A stretch of DNA of 64,000 nucleotides from Massariosphaeria phaeospora (GCA_011032825.1 JAADJZ010000032.1:62001-126000); one strand, 5' to 3'. Shown: positions 45,101 to 57,747, counted from the first letter of the stretch. Program-made: numbers and translations. The notes: generated by a model not told the origin, from the sequence alone.

Positions 45101-46144
45101 AGATTAGATGTACCAGAGCTGACTCGGTACGAGTGTAAGGAAATGGTGGCGGCTGGGCGCAGGACTGATGCAGTGAGAGTGAGAGAACCGAGACGGCAAA
45201 CAAAGTGGGCGGACTGTACTCGATCTACCAAGCTTGAGATCCAGAGCGGGCTGGTCTATGTTGTGCGGAGAGTGTAGTACGACGTGAGGTCTGTGGTCAA
45301 GAGCGGGTCGTACTTGCCCAGGTGTTGACTGGAGCTGAGTTTGTCGCTCGAAATCTACAGGCGCAAACGAGGTAAATGAGTGCCACACGCGCGATCACAA
45401 GGGCCTTACAAGGCGGTGAGCGCGGTGAGGGCAGTGCGCAAAGGTGAAAAGAAGGCAGCAAGATGGTGAGGGATACTAGCGATGGGGGTTCTAGAGCTAC
45501 GGCCCAGTGTGTTGTGAGTTGGTCGAGGGTGCGAAGTTCTGGCGAGAACGGGAACTAGCTGGCCCTCGGCGCGTCAGAAGTGGAGCGCGCTTAGTCAGGA
45601 AACACTTATGTCATCATCACGTGCATGCTAGGAACCCGGGCACCACCTGCCACCTGCCCAAAGGCGAAGCGCGAAGGTTGCCGAGGCCGGGTCAAATCAA
45701 AGTGCGCATCTATGCAGAATTTGTAGGAGTGTACCCAGAGGACATATAGATAGAGGGGTGCGCGAACCGCGGCTGCTACCCAGTCTCTGCAGCGTCGCTG
45801 TTCGCATCCCCCGGAGTTGTCCAGAGACAGCATGGCCCCAGTGAGGAGACATGTATGTGTGCCTCAGCTCCGGTTGCGCCCGGCACCAACCCACGGAGCA
45901 CTATGCAGCGCACAATCTTTTCCGAGTCGGAGCGGGACTGCATTCGCCGCGGCTTCGGCTTAGGAGGAGAAGGCCGATCCTGCCGCCAAGTATGACGTCT
46001 GGCCCGAGCTTCCCAATACCTTCGGGGCGCGGGAATGGATGGGCGTAGAGTTTTTCTCACTCCGCTACTTCCACTCCCCACATCCGCCGACTGGTCCTGC
46101 CATCCCGCTCTGTTTTTGTCCACCATCTCACCACATCACTTCCA
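45101..46144. promoter_or_regulatory. Divergent promoter region, Seb1-type and citrate synthase genes
   Basis: 1.04 kb between start codons at 45,100 (-) and 46,145 (+). A pyrimidine-rich run (about 46,060-46,140) precedes the citrate synthase ATG. Several short frames overlap but lack codon bias or recognisable sequence. Confidence 0.5.
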
Positions 46145-47874
46145 ATGGCTTCCGCGCTGCGATTGAGTTCGAGCGCGTTTCGCTCGTCACTGTCCACCTC
46201 GGCCCCAGTGCGATCCACCGCCGTCTTCAATGGCCTCCGCTGCTACTCGACGGGAAAGACCCAGGTATGGCAGACTTTCCGCCCGTCCGGATACCGCAGC
46301 TGACAGCTTCAATTGCAGTCTCTGAAAGAGACCTTCGCGGCAAAGCTCCCCGGCGAGATCGAGAAGATCAAGAAGCTCAAAAAGTAGGCGTCAGCCTGTC
46401 TCCACGGCGTTGTGTCCCCACTCTAACATGGCATCACAGAGAGCATGGTAGCAAAGTCGTTGGCGAGGTCACGATTGACCAGGTCTACGGTGGTGCGCGT
46501 GGCATCAAGTCCCTTGTCTGGGAGGTACGCAGCGAAGCTTACCCACCTCACGAGCTACACAAGCTTACAATGATAGGGATCCGTCCTAGATTCCGAGGAG
46601 GGTATCCGCTTCCGTGGAAAAACCGTATGTGCAATCTCTCGACACACAACTAGACAGGGAACTCACAATCCCATAGATCCCCGAGTGCCAGCAAGTCCTT
46701 CCAAAGGCCCCAGGCGGCCAGGAGCCCCTCCCTGAAGGTATGTTTGGATCGCATGCCCAGCCCTTTTGTTAACAGTTTTAGGTCTCTTCTGGCTTCTCCT
46801 GACTGGCGAGGTCCCCTCTGAACAGCAAGTCCGCGACCTATCTGCGGAATGGGCTGCTCGTTCCGATGTCCCCAAGTTCGTCGAAGAGCTTATCGATCGC
46901 TGCCCCAGCGACCTGCACCCAATGGCCCAGTTTTCACTTGCCGTCACTGCTCTCGAGCGCGAGTCAAGTTTCGCCAAGGCATATGCGAAGGGCATGCCCA
47001 AGGCCCAATACTGGGAGCACACCTTTGAGGACTCAATGAACCTTATTGCCAAGTTGCCCACCATCGCTGCGAAGATCTACCGCAACATTTACAAGGATGG
47101 CAAGGTTGCGCCTGTCCAGAAAGACAAGGATTACGGCTACAACTTGGCCAACCAGCTTGGATTTGCTGAGAACAAGGACTTCGTTGAGCTAATGAGGTTG
47201 TACCTCACCATCCACACCGACCACGAAGGAGGCAACGTCAGCGCGCATACCACTCATTTGGTTGGCAGCGCCCTCAGCTCAGCTTACTTGTCATTGGCTG
47301 CTGGCCTAAACGGTCTCGCAGGACCTCTTCACGGACTGTAGGTCCGCTCGTCTTTCTACATGTACAATACTGATTGTTTGTTAGGGCCAATCAGGAGGTG
47401 CTCGTTTGGCTTCAGAAGATGAAGAAGTCCGTTGGCAACGACCTCAGCGACCAGGCTATCAAGGACTACCTGTGGTCTACCCTTAAGAACGGCCAAGTCG
47501 TCCCCGGTTACGGCCACGCTGTTCTCCGCAAGACCGATCCCCGCTACGTCTCTCAACGAGAATTCGCCCAGAAGCACCTTCCCGATGACCCCATGTTCAA
47601 GCTTGTGAGCCAGGTGTACAAGATCGCCCCAGGTGTCCTTACCGAGCACGGAAAGACCAAGAACCCTTACCCCAACGTTGACGCGCACTCCGGTGTCCTA
47701 CTCCAATACTACGGTCTCACTGAGCAGAACTACTACACTGTGCTCTTCGGTGTTTCCCGTGCATTAGGTGTCCTTCCTCAGCTCATCATCGACCGTGCCG
47801 TCGGCGCCCCCATCGAGCGACCCAAGTCTTTTAGCACTGAAGCATACGCCAAATTGGTCGGGGCTACTTTGTAA
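46145..47874 (+). CDS. cit1: Citrate synthase, mitochondrial
   Basis: Seven exons: 46,145-46,264; 46,319-46,383; 46,440-46,524; 46,577-46,624; 46,677-46,737; 46,782-47,337; 47,385-47,874, giving 474 residues. The first ~35 residues are rich in Arg, Ser and Ala without acids ([20 protein letters not shown]), a mitochondrial presequence. Catalytic motifs match known citrate synthases: [13 protein letters not shown] (first His), [17 protein letters not shown] (second His) and [16 protein letters not shown] (catalytic Asp). It condenses oxaloacetate and acetyl-CoA in the TCA cycle. The C-terminus VGATL is not a peroxisomal signal, so this is the mitochondrial rather than the peroxisomal paralogue. 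The next gene encodes a mitochondrial citrate carrier. Confidence 0.97.
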
Positions 47875-49068
47875 AATGATATTAGCAGTTCAGGTGAGGA
47901 TAATAGAGATGTGGAGAGGCTCCGGGAAGAAAATCTTCTATGTATGAACTAGATCAGGACATGTAGGGATTAGGATGGGGTGCGTTTTGGTGTAATAGCT
48001 TGCATCGTACCTGCGTCTGCTCGCATGGGTTGGACGTGGGCCATCTCTTTAGTCGTTGTCGTCGGAGCAATATTACGCCTTTAGAAGCCTGTTCTACCGC
48101 GCTCGTCGCATGTGGTGCATGGATGTTAGTGGATCTATCATATACGCCGGTGGGGACTCTAGCGGTGATTGTACATGTTCCACTCTCGGTGAATTTGGGT
48201 AACAGTCGCTGACAGATGACTTGACAGGTGTCACCTTCTTGTTACAGCAGGCAAAATGAAGCGATGCGCCTTCAGTATCAGTACCTAGTGAGGACATGAA
48301 CAAATGGATGAGCCAACAAGACAGACAAAGAGAACATGCATCGTTTGAGTGGGACTGGAGCAAGTAGAAACTGGGTTATTGCTTGCCAGCCCGCTGAATT
48401 CGTTGTCAATAATGCGCCCCTCCAAACTACATAAAGTCTATCTAAATCGTTGACCTACCACATGCTCCGAGGAGTGAGGCTGGCTTTGGACAAATCAAGC
48501 AATGACTCGGAATGTCTCCGCTACCCGATGGCGGTGTGGACTCACACAGCCAAGGACATGTGCGTGCAGACGGCTGACAGCTGGTCGGCGCCATAGAGGC
48601 TCGGCTGATTATTGAGGTGTTGATAGCTTGAGTGCGGCTTTTGGGGAGCCATACTTCGGCCGATGCCCGGCATGGTCGCATTGGGGAGATAGATGCCGCT
48701 TCCGAAGGCCGGTTTTTCTGATCTGAAGAAAATTTGGACTTTGCAGCGCAACCGTTATGCAGATGACAACTGCCCGTTATTATTATTATCTCGACGAATG
48801 CTGGCAAACTCTCCGTAGACACCCGAATAGGAGGATTCCGGGTGCTTGGCAGCTAGGCTCCAAAAGCAACACCACATCCGCGACAAGCTAGCGTCCACCA
48901 GAGCACCATTGCGGCCAGGGTAGGCGCTAAGACCACCTCCGAACTTTTGCTATCCAGCATCGTTTCCTGCATCCTCACCCTCACTCGTACACTCCACAGC
49001 ACTTCTTCTGCTAAGAGCAGCCCTATCGCCTCGGTCCGGCACGTTTTCGACAATACACCTCCCAGAGA
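47875..49068. promoter_or_regulatory. Intergenic region between citrate synthase and the Yhm2-type carrier
   Basis: 1.2 kb between two genes on the same strand. It holds the citrate synthase 3' end and the carrier promoter. A pyrimidine-rich stretch with TCCAGCATCG...CATCCTCACCCTCACTC character lies 60-120 bp before the carrier ATG. No other gene is supported. Confidence 0.5.
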
Positions 49069-50400
49069 ATGACATCCACCGCAACCCCCACAGGCTTGCC
49101 CGGAGCGCCTGCCACGCTGGAGAAGAAGCCCGTCAAGTTTAGCAACCTGCTGCGTGAGTCCCACTGCCTGGGCTACTCCGTCTGCCTGAATCGAAGCTGA
49201 CCGGCGTGTTCTAAGCGCAGTCGGAGCTGGTTTGAACTTGTTCGAGTAAGTGCTGTTGGATGCCGATAAGCATGTGAGAATGGTCGCTGACATGTGCTTT
49301 TGCAGGGTGACTACTCTGGGACAGGTACGGCATCCGGATCTCTGGTTCACATGGGAAAGAAGAAGCTGCTGACTGGACTGCCAATAGCCATTGGAGGTTG
49401 CCAAGACCACGATGGCTGCCAATAGGTCTGATGGGTTCTCTGGAGCTGTAGGGAGAATATGGGCGCGTGGAGGCGCTATGGGATGTGAGTTTGTCCATTT
49501 CGAACGGCTCCTTGCTCGGGACGCCAGGGCCCTGGGGTTTGGCGGAGCCCTTGCGGCTTGCCCGATTTCACCCCCCTGACGGCATTCTCTACAACAACGT
49601 AGGCTAATGTGTGCGACATCTAGTCTACCAGGGGTTGATTCCCTGGGCCTGGATCGAAGCCTCCACCAAGGGCGCCGTCCTCCTCTTTGTAGCCTCAGAG
49701 GCCGAATTCCAAGCCAAGAGCTTAGGAGCCCCCGATTTCGTTGCCGGTATCTCGGGCGGCATGGTCGGTGGTCTTGCGCAGGCCTACGCCACGATGGGCT
49801 TTTGCACGTGCATGAAGACGGTCGAGATCACAAAACACAAGGTCGCGGCGGCGGGCATGAAGCCGCCGGGCACCATGGAGACCTTCATGGAGATTTGGCG
49901 CAAGGAGGGTATCCGCGGTATCAACCGCGGGGTCAACGCCGTCGCCGTCCGCCAGGTCACCAACTGGGGATCTCGGTTCGGTCTCTCCCGTTTCGCCGAG
50001 CAGGGCATTAGGAGAGCGACAGGCAAAGAGCACGGCGAGAAGCTGGGTGTCATGGAGAAGATCCTTGCCTCGGCGGTCGGTGGTGGCTTAAGCGCTTGGA
50101 ATCAGCCCATCGAGGTCATCCGTGTCGAGATGCAGTCGAAGACGGTGGACCCCAACCGCCCGAAGAACTTGACCGTCAGTAAGGCGGCCCGCTACATCTA
50201 CTCACACAACGGAATGAAGGGTCTCTACCGCGGAGTTGCTCCCCGGATTGGGCTCGGCGTTTGGCAGACGGTTTGCATGGTTGCTTTGGGCGATATGTAT
50301 GTCTTTTTATTTCGCCTACTCGTTGCAATGCTAACACAATCACAGTGCCAAAGAAGCCGTCGAAAAACTCACTGGCGACACGGTCACGGCGAAGCACTAG
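49069..50400 (+). CDS. yhm2: Mitochondrial citrate/oxoglutarate carrier, Yhm2 type
   Basis: Six exons: 49,069-49,153; 49,221-49,245; 49,306-49,324; 49,388-49,484; 49,624-50,296; 50,346-50,400, giving 317 residues. Two very small exons (25 and 19 bp) encode the first-repeat segment LGAGLNLFEVTTLGQ. Three mitochondrial-carrier repeats are visible: PLEVAKT in repeat 1, the Yhm2-typical GFCTCMKTVEITKHK in repeat 2 (no Pro at the signature), and QPIEVIRVEMQ in repeat 3. GFYQGLIPWAWIEASTKG is also characteristic of this subfamily. Yeast Yhm2 exchanges citrate for oxoglutarate across the inner membrane, supplying cytosolic citrate and NADPH, and binds mtDNA. It lies just downstream of mitochondrial citrate synthase on the same strand. 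Confidence 0.94.
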
Positions 50401-51938
50401 AGGACAGTCACTTTTACGATCACGGATTCTCTCCTCGTCGTCACGCGCGGTCCACTCTATACACATATCTGACACTGAGGTTCTAATGCGTTTTTCGCGG
50501 ACTTTTTCTCTTGGGTGCTTTTTCGCTTTCCATCCGGACAGTGCTTTCGATTCTATTTCTTCGTATGATAGACAGGGATGGATGGTATCATCATACGTGC
50601 CATTGAGGTTGGGGCAAATCCATCTATCTATTGATCCTTTCGGGGACTCAACTCTGTGTGCTTCTTCTCTGTTGAATGTGTTGTAATATGCGGGATGATC
50701 GTGCAGTGAAATAAAGTGTCGCGCCTTTGATCAGCACACTGACCCCGGTATTCTCTACTTTGGTTTACGCTGTGCATGGAGGTAGAGTGTCTACTTTAGA
50801 CAGCAGTAATTGGCTTCAACAGGCAGCATTCGTTGTTCAGAGAGAGTATGTCAATTGGATAGCGATAGTCGTCGTAGTTGGTAAGTAGGATAGGGCCGGT
50901 TAGATCACTTGGGGTGGACTACATAGGGGTGGAGACGTGGATCCATTTTTATGGACCTGCATAGTAGTCCAGTCCGGTATAGATAGGTCGCTAAGGAGAG
51001 GAGTGGATGAATAGGTCGGGAAGTGGAATTGCTACGGGGTACGGAGTCAAGCAGAAGGGTTGCTGATTGTACAGCTGAAAGACCAGTAGACTGTAGAGAG
51101 AGTGATAGATGGATCGGGTGTGTTTATGGACTCGTTATTGATAAATCGGTATACTAGGCAGGCGGGTAGATAGCAGAGTTTCCTCAAGCTTCTCGTGAAG
51201 ACTATTGTATGCCGCTCGTTATACCTGCTGTTTATGCTGTCTTACCGCTGAAGTTATAACTGCAAGACTCGCCGGCTAATCTAATCTAAAGCAGCGTGCG
51301 GATCCAGCTAATCGTTACCTCTGTCTCTTTCTCTCTCCCCCAAGTGCAAGGTCTGGCGTCTGAGCCACTGCTATTCGCACTCCTTATCTTACCATTATTT
51401 CCGATAACGGGTGTTTCAAGAAGGGAAGACTGGTTTCTTGCGGATACATGAGAGACGTTGTTTGGGAAAAGGCTTTAGGATCCGATCCGATCCCGTAGTG
51501 TGTTTCCCGTGAATATGGTATATATAATAGATGTGTCTGCGCAAGCTTTCAGCGGGACGGTTAGACAAAGAAGGAAATGGGAAAAGACAGAGGGAAGGAA
51601 ATAAGCTGGACGTAAATATTGCTCAGTGAAACGGATTAGTCATAAGCCGGGAATCCCACCTTATCTTGCAGCGCCTACAATCCCGCCACATAACTTTCAC
51701 GATCCTCGCCGTTCATCCTGGATTGGATTGGACTGACAGGCTTTCGACGTCAGCTATGCGCGGAAATAGGCTTTGACTTTTGGTTGAGCTGGAATTTTGG
51801 AGGCCTGTGTGTTTGCTTGGGTCCCGCTGCCCCTGATCAGACCATCGACACCAAACCGAATGCGAGTATACTGGTTTGTGGAAACGCCTTACGCTATCCT
51901 GTACATTCAAAAGGTCTGTTTTTCTCCCCGCCGCCCGA
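50401..51938. other. Convergent intergenic region, Yhm2-type and Crt10-like genes
   Basis: 1.5 kb between two 3' ends. No frame shows coding character and no repeat stands out. The sequence is purine-rich on the + strand between about 50,850 and 51,180 and includes a short GGTATATATAATAG tract (about 51,519-51,532). Confidence 0.5.
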
Positions 51939-54180
51939 CTAAACAACCAGGTCGCCTACTCCGGGAGACCCACCCTCCGGAAACTTGCCCAGCTCGTAGC
52001 TCAGCACCGTGTGGTTCGTGTAATACATCATCAACCGCCACCGCCTGGGCCCTGAACTCCGTTCTTTACTGCTACTCCCACGCCTACTCTCAACCTCCTG
52101 ATCTTCAGTATCCAGCATCCCCTGCACAGGCCCCACCGCGACACCTACCAGACGTTCATGCAACCACTCCTCGCACTTGAACTCTCCACGTCTCGGCACC
52201 AAGTGATCCATGCGGAATCCGTAGAGCGGTAGGTGGTGTTCCGTGGTGTTGAAGCGCGTAAGGCTGAAGATGGCCGCTTTGCCCATGGGCGATGCGACGA
52301 TGAAGATGCCGAGCTCGGGGATTTGCGCCGCGTAGCAGTTCCGATCGGTTTCGTGGGGCTCGATACCGGTAGGTAGGAGCGGGCGCCTCATTGTTATGAT
52401 GGGGTCGGATAGGTCGCCCGCGGAGTCGAGGGGGCGTTGGAGGAGGTAAATTTCCTCTTTTGTGACGATGATGCAGGGGGGACTTTGGGGCTGTGGTGGC
52501 GTGTTAGCTGATTCCGCGTATGAGGTTCGGCAGGTGGGGAGTGACGGGTGTTATACAGAGGAACGATGTAAAGGCGTGGTTTTATCAGATAAAGAGCGCT
52601 GTAGTCGCTCTTCTACTATTCGACAAGAAGACTATCGATTTGCTATGCACCAGCCTGGTGTGTTGTGATTAGAGACTTTACTTACCTGATCCTGATGGTT
52701 GGATGCTGTTGCCATCTCGCAATATGATTGCAGATACAGGGGAGGACCATCTCCGTCGAGCTCGGGAATCATGTAGTTATCATCGCTGTCGGTGTCCCCA
52801 CCCGGAGACGCAGAAGTTTCTAGGGAGTCAACGACCATCCCAGGCGACGAAGGGGCTACTGCAGTATCGCTAGAGGTAAGAAAGGGATTAGGAAAATCTA
52901 GCAAAGACTCTGGTATGAACAGACTCTGGGAGTTCGGGAGTTCGGTGTTCGTATCTGCAGACTCGCTCTGTGACTCTTCGCTCGTGGTGTCGCCAGTGCC
53001 TGAGGAGATCTCCATAGCCATGTCTTCTGCCAGAGCGATGTCATCAATTCCTCCCTCAGCTATTTCTGCTGCTTCGTCGCTGAGTGATCGTCTACTACCA
53101 ACTATAACTGTGTTCTTTGCAAGAGTAACGTCCCAGTAACAAGGGGCGACCCGATTAGGGTCCATTCCCAAAGCGTCTTCGACAGAATATGTTTGATGGC
53201 ATGATCTTGTGTCGACGAACATAGCACTCCAAGAAGCGTGCTCTACATGACACATACAGTCCGGTTTTTGAGTGGGTACGGTGACCTCATCGCATCGACC
53301 CACACGTATCGTTCGCATTGGGGTTTCCGGACTGTACAGATCCCATAAATGGGTTTCGCCTTTGATTGAGCTACTGAAGAGCCATCTTCCAGTTGGGTCT
53401 GTGCCATTATTGTCGAACGATATAGCAGGTATATTGAATCGCCCTACTAAGGTGATGACATGGTCGCGCCGTCGTGGGAAAGGGAAGTCCTGCGATTCCC
53501 CGTCGTCCACAGATATCACATCTTCCAGAACCGAGTCAGACGATTCTGAACGACATGTTGAAACATCAGCTAAAGCGTACGCGATAACTGTGATCTCCGC
53601 CGTATTTGCACTGATTGCGATCAGGCGCGCATCTCGGTGAACTGCCAAACCCCAGGCACTTAACCCAACATTGCGGTGTAGGAATACCCGTATGTCAGAC
53701 GAATTGCCAGCGGTGGATTCTTTTCCGTCTGTCACAGGCTGTCGCTTTTCTAGCGCATGTTGGATCTCAGATACACGGTATCCAACAACATCGCCATCGT
53801 CACATACAGCCAGAAGAACTTCCTCTCTTCCTAAGAAATCGACGAGTAATCTGTTGACCGAATGGGGACTTCCCGGGTCATTTCCGGCCTTGAGACCAGG
53901 GGATGTTGTCGGCGGGTGGATCGTGAGGGCTGGCGTTTTCGAAAGAGTTTGGTTTGGGAATTGTGGTTGGTAGACATGGATTGCAGCGTCACACGCAACG
54001 AAATAGAGGTTGTATTTTTTGGAAAGTGCTGTCAAATCGCATCTCCAATGTTTTAGCAAGGGCTTCTCTACGGAGCTAAGGAACTAGAGGTTGTAAGTTG
54101 GCGACGTGCACCGCACCAAAACTTACTCTCTCAGAGCCTGGCTGAGCGTTTATCGCCACGCAAGATACGGCCTTCGCCAT
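51939..54180 (-). CDS. Crt10-like WD-type protein
   Basis: Three exons: 54,127-54,180 (MAKAVSCVAINAQPGSER), 52,686-54,083 and 51,939-52,490, giving 667 residues. The first intron uses the CTCTAG acceptor that restores FLSSVEKPLLKHWRCDLTAL. Beta-propeller-like strands follow (NLYFVACDAAIHVYQPQFP, GLAVHRDARLIAISANT, GETHLWDLYSPETP). An acidic Ser-rich insertion occupies about residues 350-470, and the C-terminal part contains IIVTKEEIYLLQRP and a membraneless beta-rich end. Yeast Crt10 is a regulator of ribonucleotide reductase genes; the family match is by sequence memory of these blocks. The intron after residue 484 (195 bp) is longer than the local norm but both splice sites and frame fit. 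Confidence 0.82.
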
Positions 54181-56739
54181 TTTGCGCTTTGAATGTCGCG
54201 AGAAGTTGGTGTCACGGAGTCGTAAAGGCGCGTGGGGCTGCCCCTCGATCATCCGTCAATGCACGAAAATGAAAGGATTTTAGCGCGGCCGCCAAATCAC
54301 GTGCAGGTACACCGTCTCCAAAGGGGAACTCGAAAACAAGGACTCTACCCGAACATGCCAAGCGCACCTGAAATTGTATACAAACTTAACAATAGCAGGC
54401 TCAATAGTAGCTGTAGCTTTATATACGCTCAACACGGGTATACAGCCTTTAGGATAAGAACTCGCTTGTTTTCGGAGAAGTTGTGCGTATGAGAGCCCGT
54501 ATACGAGAGGAAAGCTTGAGCGAGATACTCCGGCAGATGGAGCAAATGAAGTGATCGCAGAAGGTTCTTTGGCACGCAACATTACCCTAGCGTTCAGCGA
54601 ATATCGTGAGTTTCACACGGTAGCTCCCACAAATACATCGTGTTGACGACTCAGTATGAATTATTCTCTCGGAAGAAGTTTTAGTAGGATACTATTCTAG
54701 CTGTATAGCCAGCAAAGATGGCCGAACCAATCTTGTCCCTGTCAGTTCCCAGTAGAGTTGGCTTCTTGTTGTTATGCAAGTTCTGTGGCGTGTTCGAAGC
54801 AGATGCGCGTTCGCTGTGCTTCCTGGGTCTTGTTTACCTGGAGGGAGGACACTTCAGCTAGAATTGTCGAAACGGAGCACGAAGCCCTCGTAGAACTGTT
54901 AAAGATATACAAGCTTATAAGTGTTAAATGTGTATGAGATATCGTTTGCCGAGATTAAAGATGCTATGCCTGTTACAGCACCATTGTGACGAAAAGGAAG
55001 AGGGATTCCAGCCCCAGTACGTGGTACAACTAAGATGAGTCGAGGCAAGTGGTGCTTAGGAGTGTTTCAAATCGCCGTCCTGTGCGATGTCGACGTTCCC
55101 GGTAAGGTGGTCTGTTTCCCGAGGAGCATGAAGTCGAGATTTCTTCATTCCAAGTTACCAGGCGAATCATAGTGTTCAAGGCTTGAGTATGGTTACTGTC
55201 CATGGTGCACTGGACGGCGCGTAGCTCGTAGCTCGGACTGAGGATGCATTCTCAAGTCACATTGTGTGTGCTGTGTATGGGTGTTTCGTATCATGGAGAT
55301 ATTGCAGTTGTTTCCTAGCATCTCAGCATTGATGAGGAGCGAGCTGCTAGCCCGTTCGGAGCAGAGGTCGCGGCTCGGAGCAGCCCATGCGGCTTTCTGC
55401 GTAACGGTGGCGGGAGGATCTCTTGTTCGATGAGGTGGCTGGCCGGATGGAGTCCTCTTCGTCCCTGGGTCATTTCAGGATGCTGGTAGTCGTGATCGTC
55501 GAGCTGCCGGCGCGTGGTCACACTGCCGGCAACTGTCCCAGCCCAGATTCTGAAGAGGCCAGGTGCTAGCGACGAGAGGGAACGGCGCGCCTGAAGTGGA
55601 TGATGTGGTCGCGGCCGGACCGAACGCACCGTCGGCTCAGGGCGGTAGGTGGTGACAGCTCTGCAGCATCTCGCTCGGCTGGCCCTTGCTGCAAGAGCCC
55701 CCGCCAAATCGCGCCCCGACTCCAACCCCGGCGCAGATCGTAGCGATGCAGCGAATCACAGCGGCCGTGGAGCCTCCGCCATGCTGCCCTCGCCGTGAGC
55801 CGCGCCCCTCGTCAAACGCCCATCCGACTCCAACACCTCATTTCGCAGCCGGGCAGCCAGCTGGCCCAGTGCCCCTACTTCAAATTGGGCCGGCAGTGGC
55901 CCAGCGGTGCCACGGCTACCTACAGGCGACAGGCGCTGTCACTGCGTGCGAGGTCGGGCAGGTGCAGCCAGCCGCGCCTGCCCCGCGAGCATGGTGCCCG
56001 CAAGCACACGGCCAACCCGGGCAGGCACCACCCACACGCCTTGCAGGAGCCGTGTGTTGTGTGTTGTGGCGCTTCCCATTCACTCTCTCGAGCTCTGCGG
56101 TGTTTTCAGTCATGTCGAATTCGTCTGTTTCGCTGAGCGCCTCGTTTCTCGCGCTGGCCTGGCCCGTGTTTCAACTTCGGCCCTAGCATCTGGCTGCAAT
56201 AGTCCCCAGCGTGCCTTCGCGCCGTGCTAGATGCCGTCTACGGGTACAGTCCTGTAAAATTGGTCGCTGTGCCGTGCGTCATCTTAGAGGCCAGTAGTCG
56301 GAAGTTGCTGGTCCGAGCGCCCGAGCTGCTCTTCACTCTCCACTCCCCATAAGAAAACCGTCTGGCCGGCAGCTCTTCCTAGCTCCTCGTCTTTGATCAC
56401 CCACATTCCTTTGTTGACTTGCCATCTCGCCCTGTGTAGCCTTGCCTCACACCACCACGCTCTTTATCTCTTTATCCACACACGCATACCCTCCTTTGAC
56501 ACCCAGCGCCTCAGTCGCTCGCTGCCATTGCAACACGTAGGTCATCCTCTTCTCTCCAAAGCTGCTACGCGCCCTCGTGGCGCGGCGGATTCATTGTCCA
56601 TAAAGCTGTCTTTGATCCGTGCTTTCATCCATCCACTCATTGTGTCCATTTCCTAATCATCTTCGCAGCCCCTCCACCTATCCCAACCAAGACACTGAAC
56701 CAGAAAATCACCCCGCAACACTCCGCCGGATAACTCGCC
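54181..56739. promoter_or_regulatory. Wide divergent intergenic region, Crt10-like and CAP genes
   Basis: 2.56 kb, the longest gene-free stretch in the normal-composition part. About 55,560-56,100 is GC-rich with overlapping short frames on both strands (up to 166 codons) rich in Pro, Ala and Arg, which look like composition artefacts. A pyrimidine-rich run (about 56,385-56,720) precedes the CAP gene. A non-coding RNA is possible but nothing in the sequence proves it. Confidence 0.45.
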
Positions 56740-57747
56740 ATGCGCTCTTCCATGCTTCTCACCTCGGCCTTGGCCATCGGTACCCTGGCCGGTCCCGTCG
56801 ACAGACGCTGGATAGCCACAAAAGTTGAGCTCACGATCAAGACCGTCACCGTGTACGTAACCGCCGGCTACGAGACGGCCCATGCGGTTGCCACTTCTTC
56901 CCCTCACCGGAAGCAACCGATCAATAGGCATTCGAAGTTGTCATCATCCAGCTCCAGCTATGCTGCACCGTCTGTTGCCCCGCCAATGGCCTCGGAAAAG
57001 GCGGCGGAGCCAGCACCCCAGCCAAAGACGTCTGACGCTTACGTTCCTCCTCCTCCCCCGCCTTCACCCTCTGTAGAGACTTCCACCGCGACACCAGAGC
57101 CCGCCCCAACACCGACCCCGGAATACACTCCAGCCCCCGCCCCAGAACCTCAACCATCTGCGCCGCCTGCTTCTGGCGAACACAAGTCTGGCGAAATTCA
57201 AGCCACCTTCTCCGCTGGTCCAGACTACCAGGCCGCTATTATCTATCATCACAACGCGGCCCGTGCTAACCACGGCGCTGGACCTTTGGTCTGGGACGAC
57301 AAATGCGTAGAATGGGCCCAGAAGACTGCCGACACATGCATTTTCGATCACCCCAAAGCCGTGAAAGATGGTGGCCCAGGCAACGGTGACCAGGGCCAAA
57401 ATTTGGCCACTAACTCTGGCGACTCGTTCAACGTCACTTCAGCTATCACCGAGGGCTGGTACAAGGGCGAAATGGCCGCAATGGCGCCCTACTGGGGCCT
57501 GGAAAATATCCCCGAGGAAGCCTTCAAAGGTATCGGTCATTTGACTCAGGTGCTCTGGAAATCAACTACCAAGGTCGGCTGTGTCTCCATCAACTGCGGT
57601 ACTAAGATGAAGGTCGGTGGGAAAGTTAGCGACATGAACAAGTTCACCGTCTGCAACTACGCTGCGGCTGGCAACGCGGGCGGTGAATATGCCAAGCAGG
57701 TCAGCAAGCCTATCTCGACGACCAATCTCGGTAGCTGGAGCGACTAG
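56740..57747 (+). CDS. Secreted CAP/SCP/PR-1 domain protein
   Basis: Single-exon gene of 335 residues. A short hydrophobic N-terminus (MRSSMLLTSALAIGTLAGPV) is a signal peptide. Residues about 60-150 form a Ser/Pro/Thr-rich linker of low complexity (VPPPPPPSPS, PTPTPEYTPAPAPEPQP), likely O-glycosylated. The CAP domain follows: HHNAARANHGAGPLVWDD, the GHLTQVLWKSTTKVGC signature, and a C-terminal VCNYAAAGN block. The expected CAP cavity His and Glu appear in the family motifs; Cys residues are paired as in PR-1 proteins. Yeast Pry proteins of this family bind and export sterols and fatty acids. Secretion and possible host or cell-wall interaction are inferred from signal and linker. Confidence 0.92.
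   Translation: MRSSMLLTSALAIGTLAGPVDRRWIATKVELTIKTVTVYVTAGYETAHAVATSSPHRKQPINRHSKLSSSSSSYAAPSVAPPMASEKAAEPAPQPKTSDAYVPPPPPPSPSVETSTATPEPAPTPTPEYTPAPAPEPQPSAPPASGEHKSGEIQATFSAGPDYQAAIIYHHNAARANHGAGPLVWDDKCVEWAQKTADTCIFDHPKAVKDGGPGNGDQGQNLATNSGDSFNVTSAITEGWYKGEMAAMAPYWGLENIPEEAFKGIGHLTQVLWKSTTKVGCVSINCGTKMKVGGKVSDMNKFTVCNYAAAGNAGGEYAKQVSKPISTTNLGSWSD

Noticed and set aside
55315..56230. Several 100-166 codon frames on both strands
   Set aside because: They overlap one another in a GC-rich stretch, are rich in Pro, Ala and Arg, and show no domain or splice pattern.
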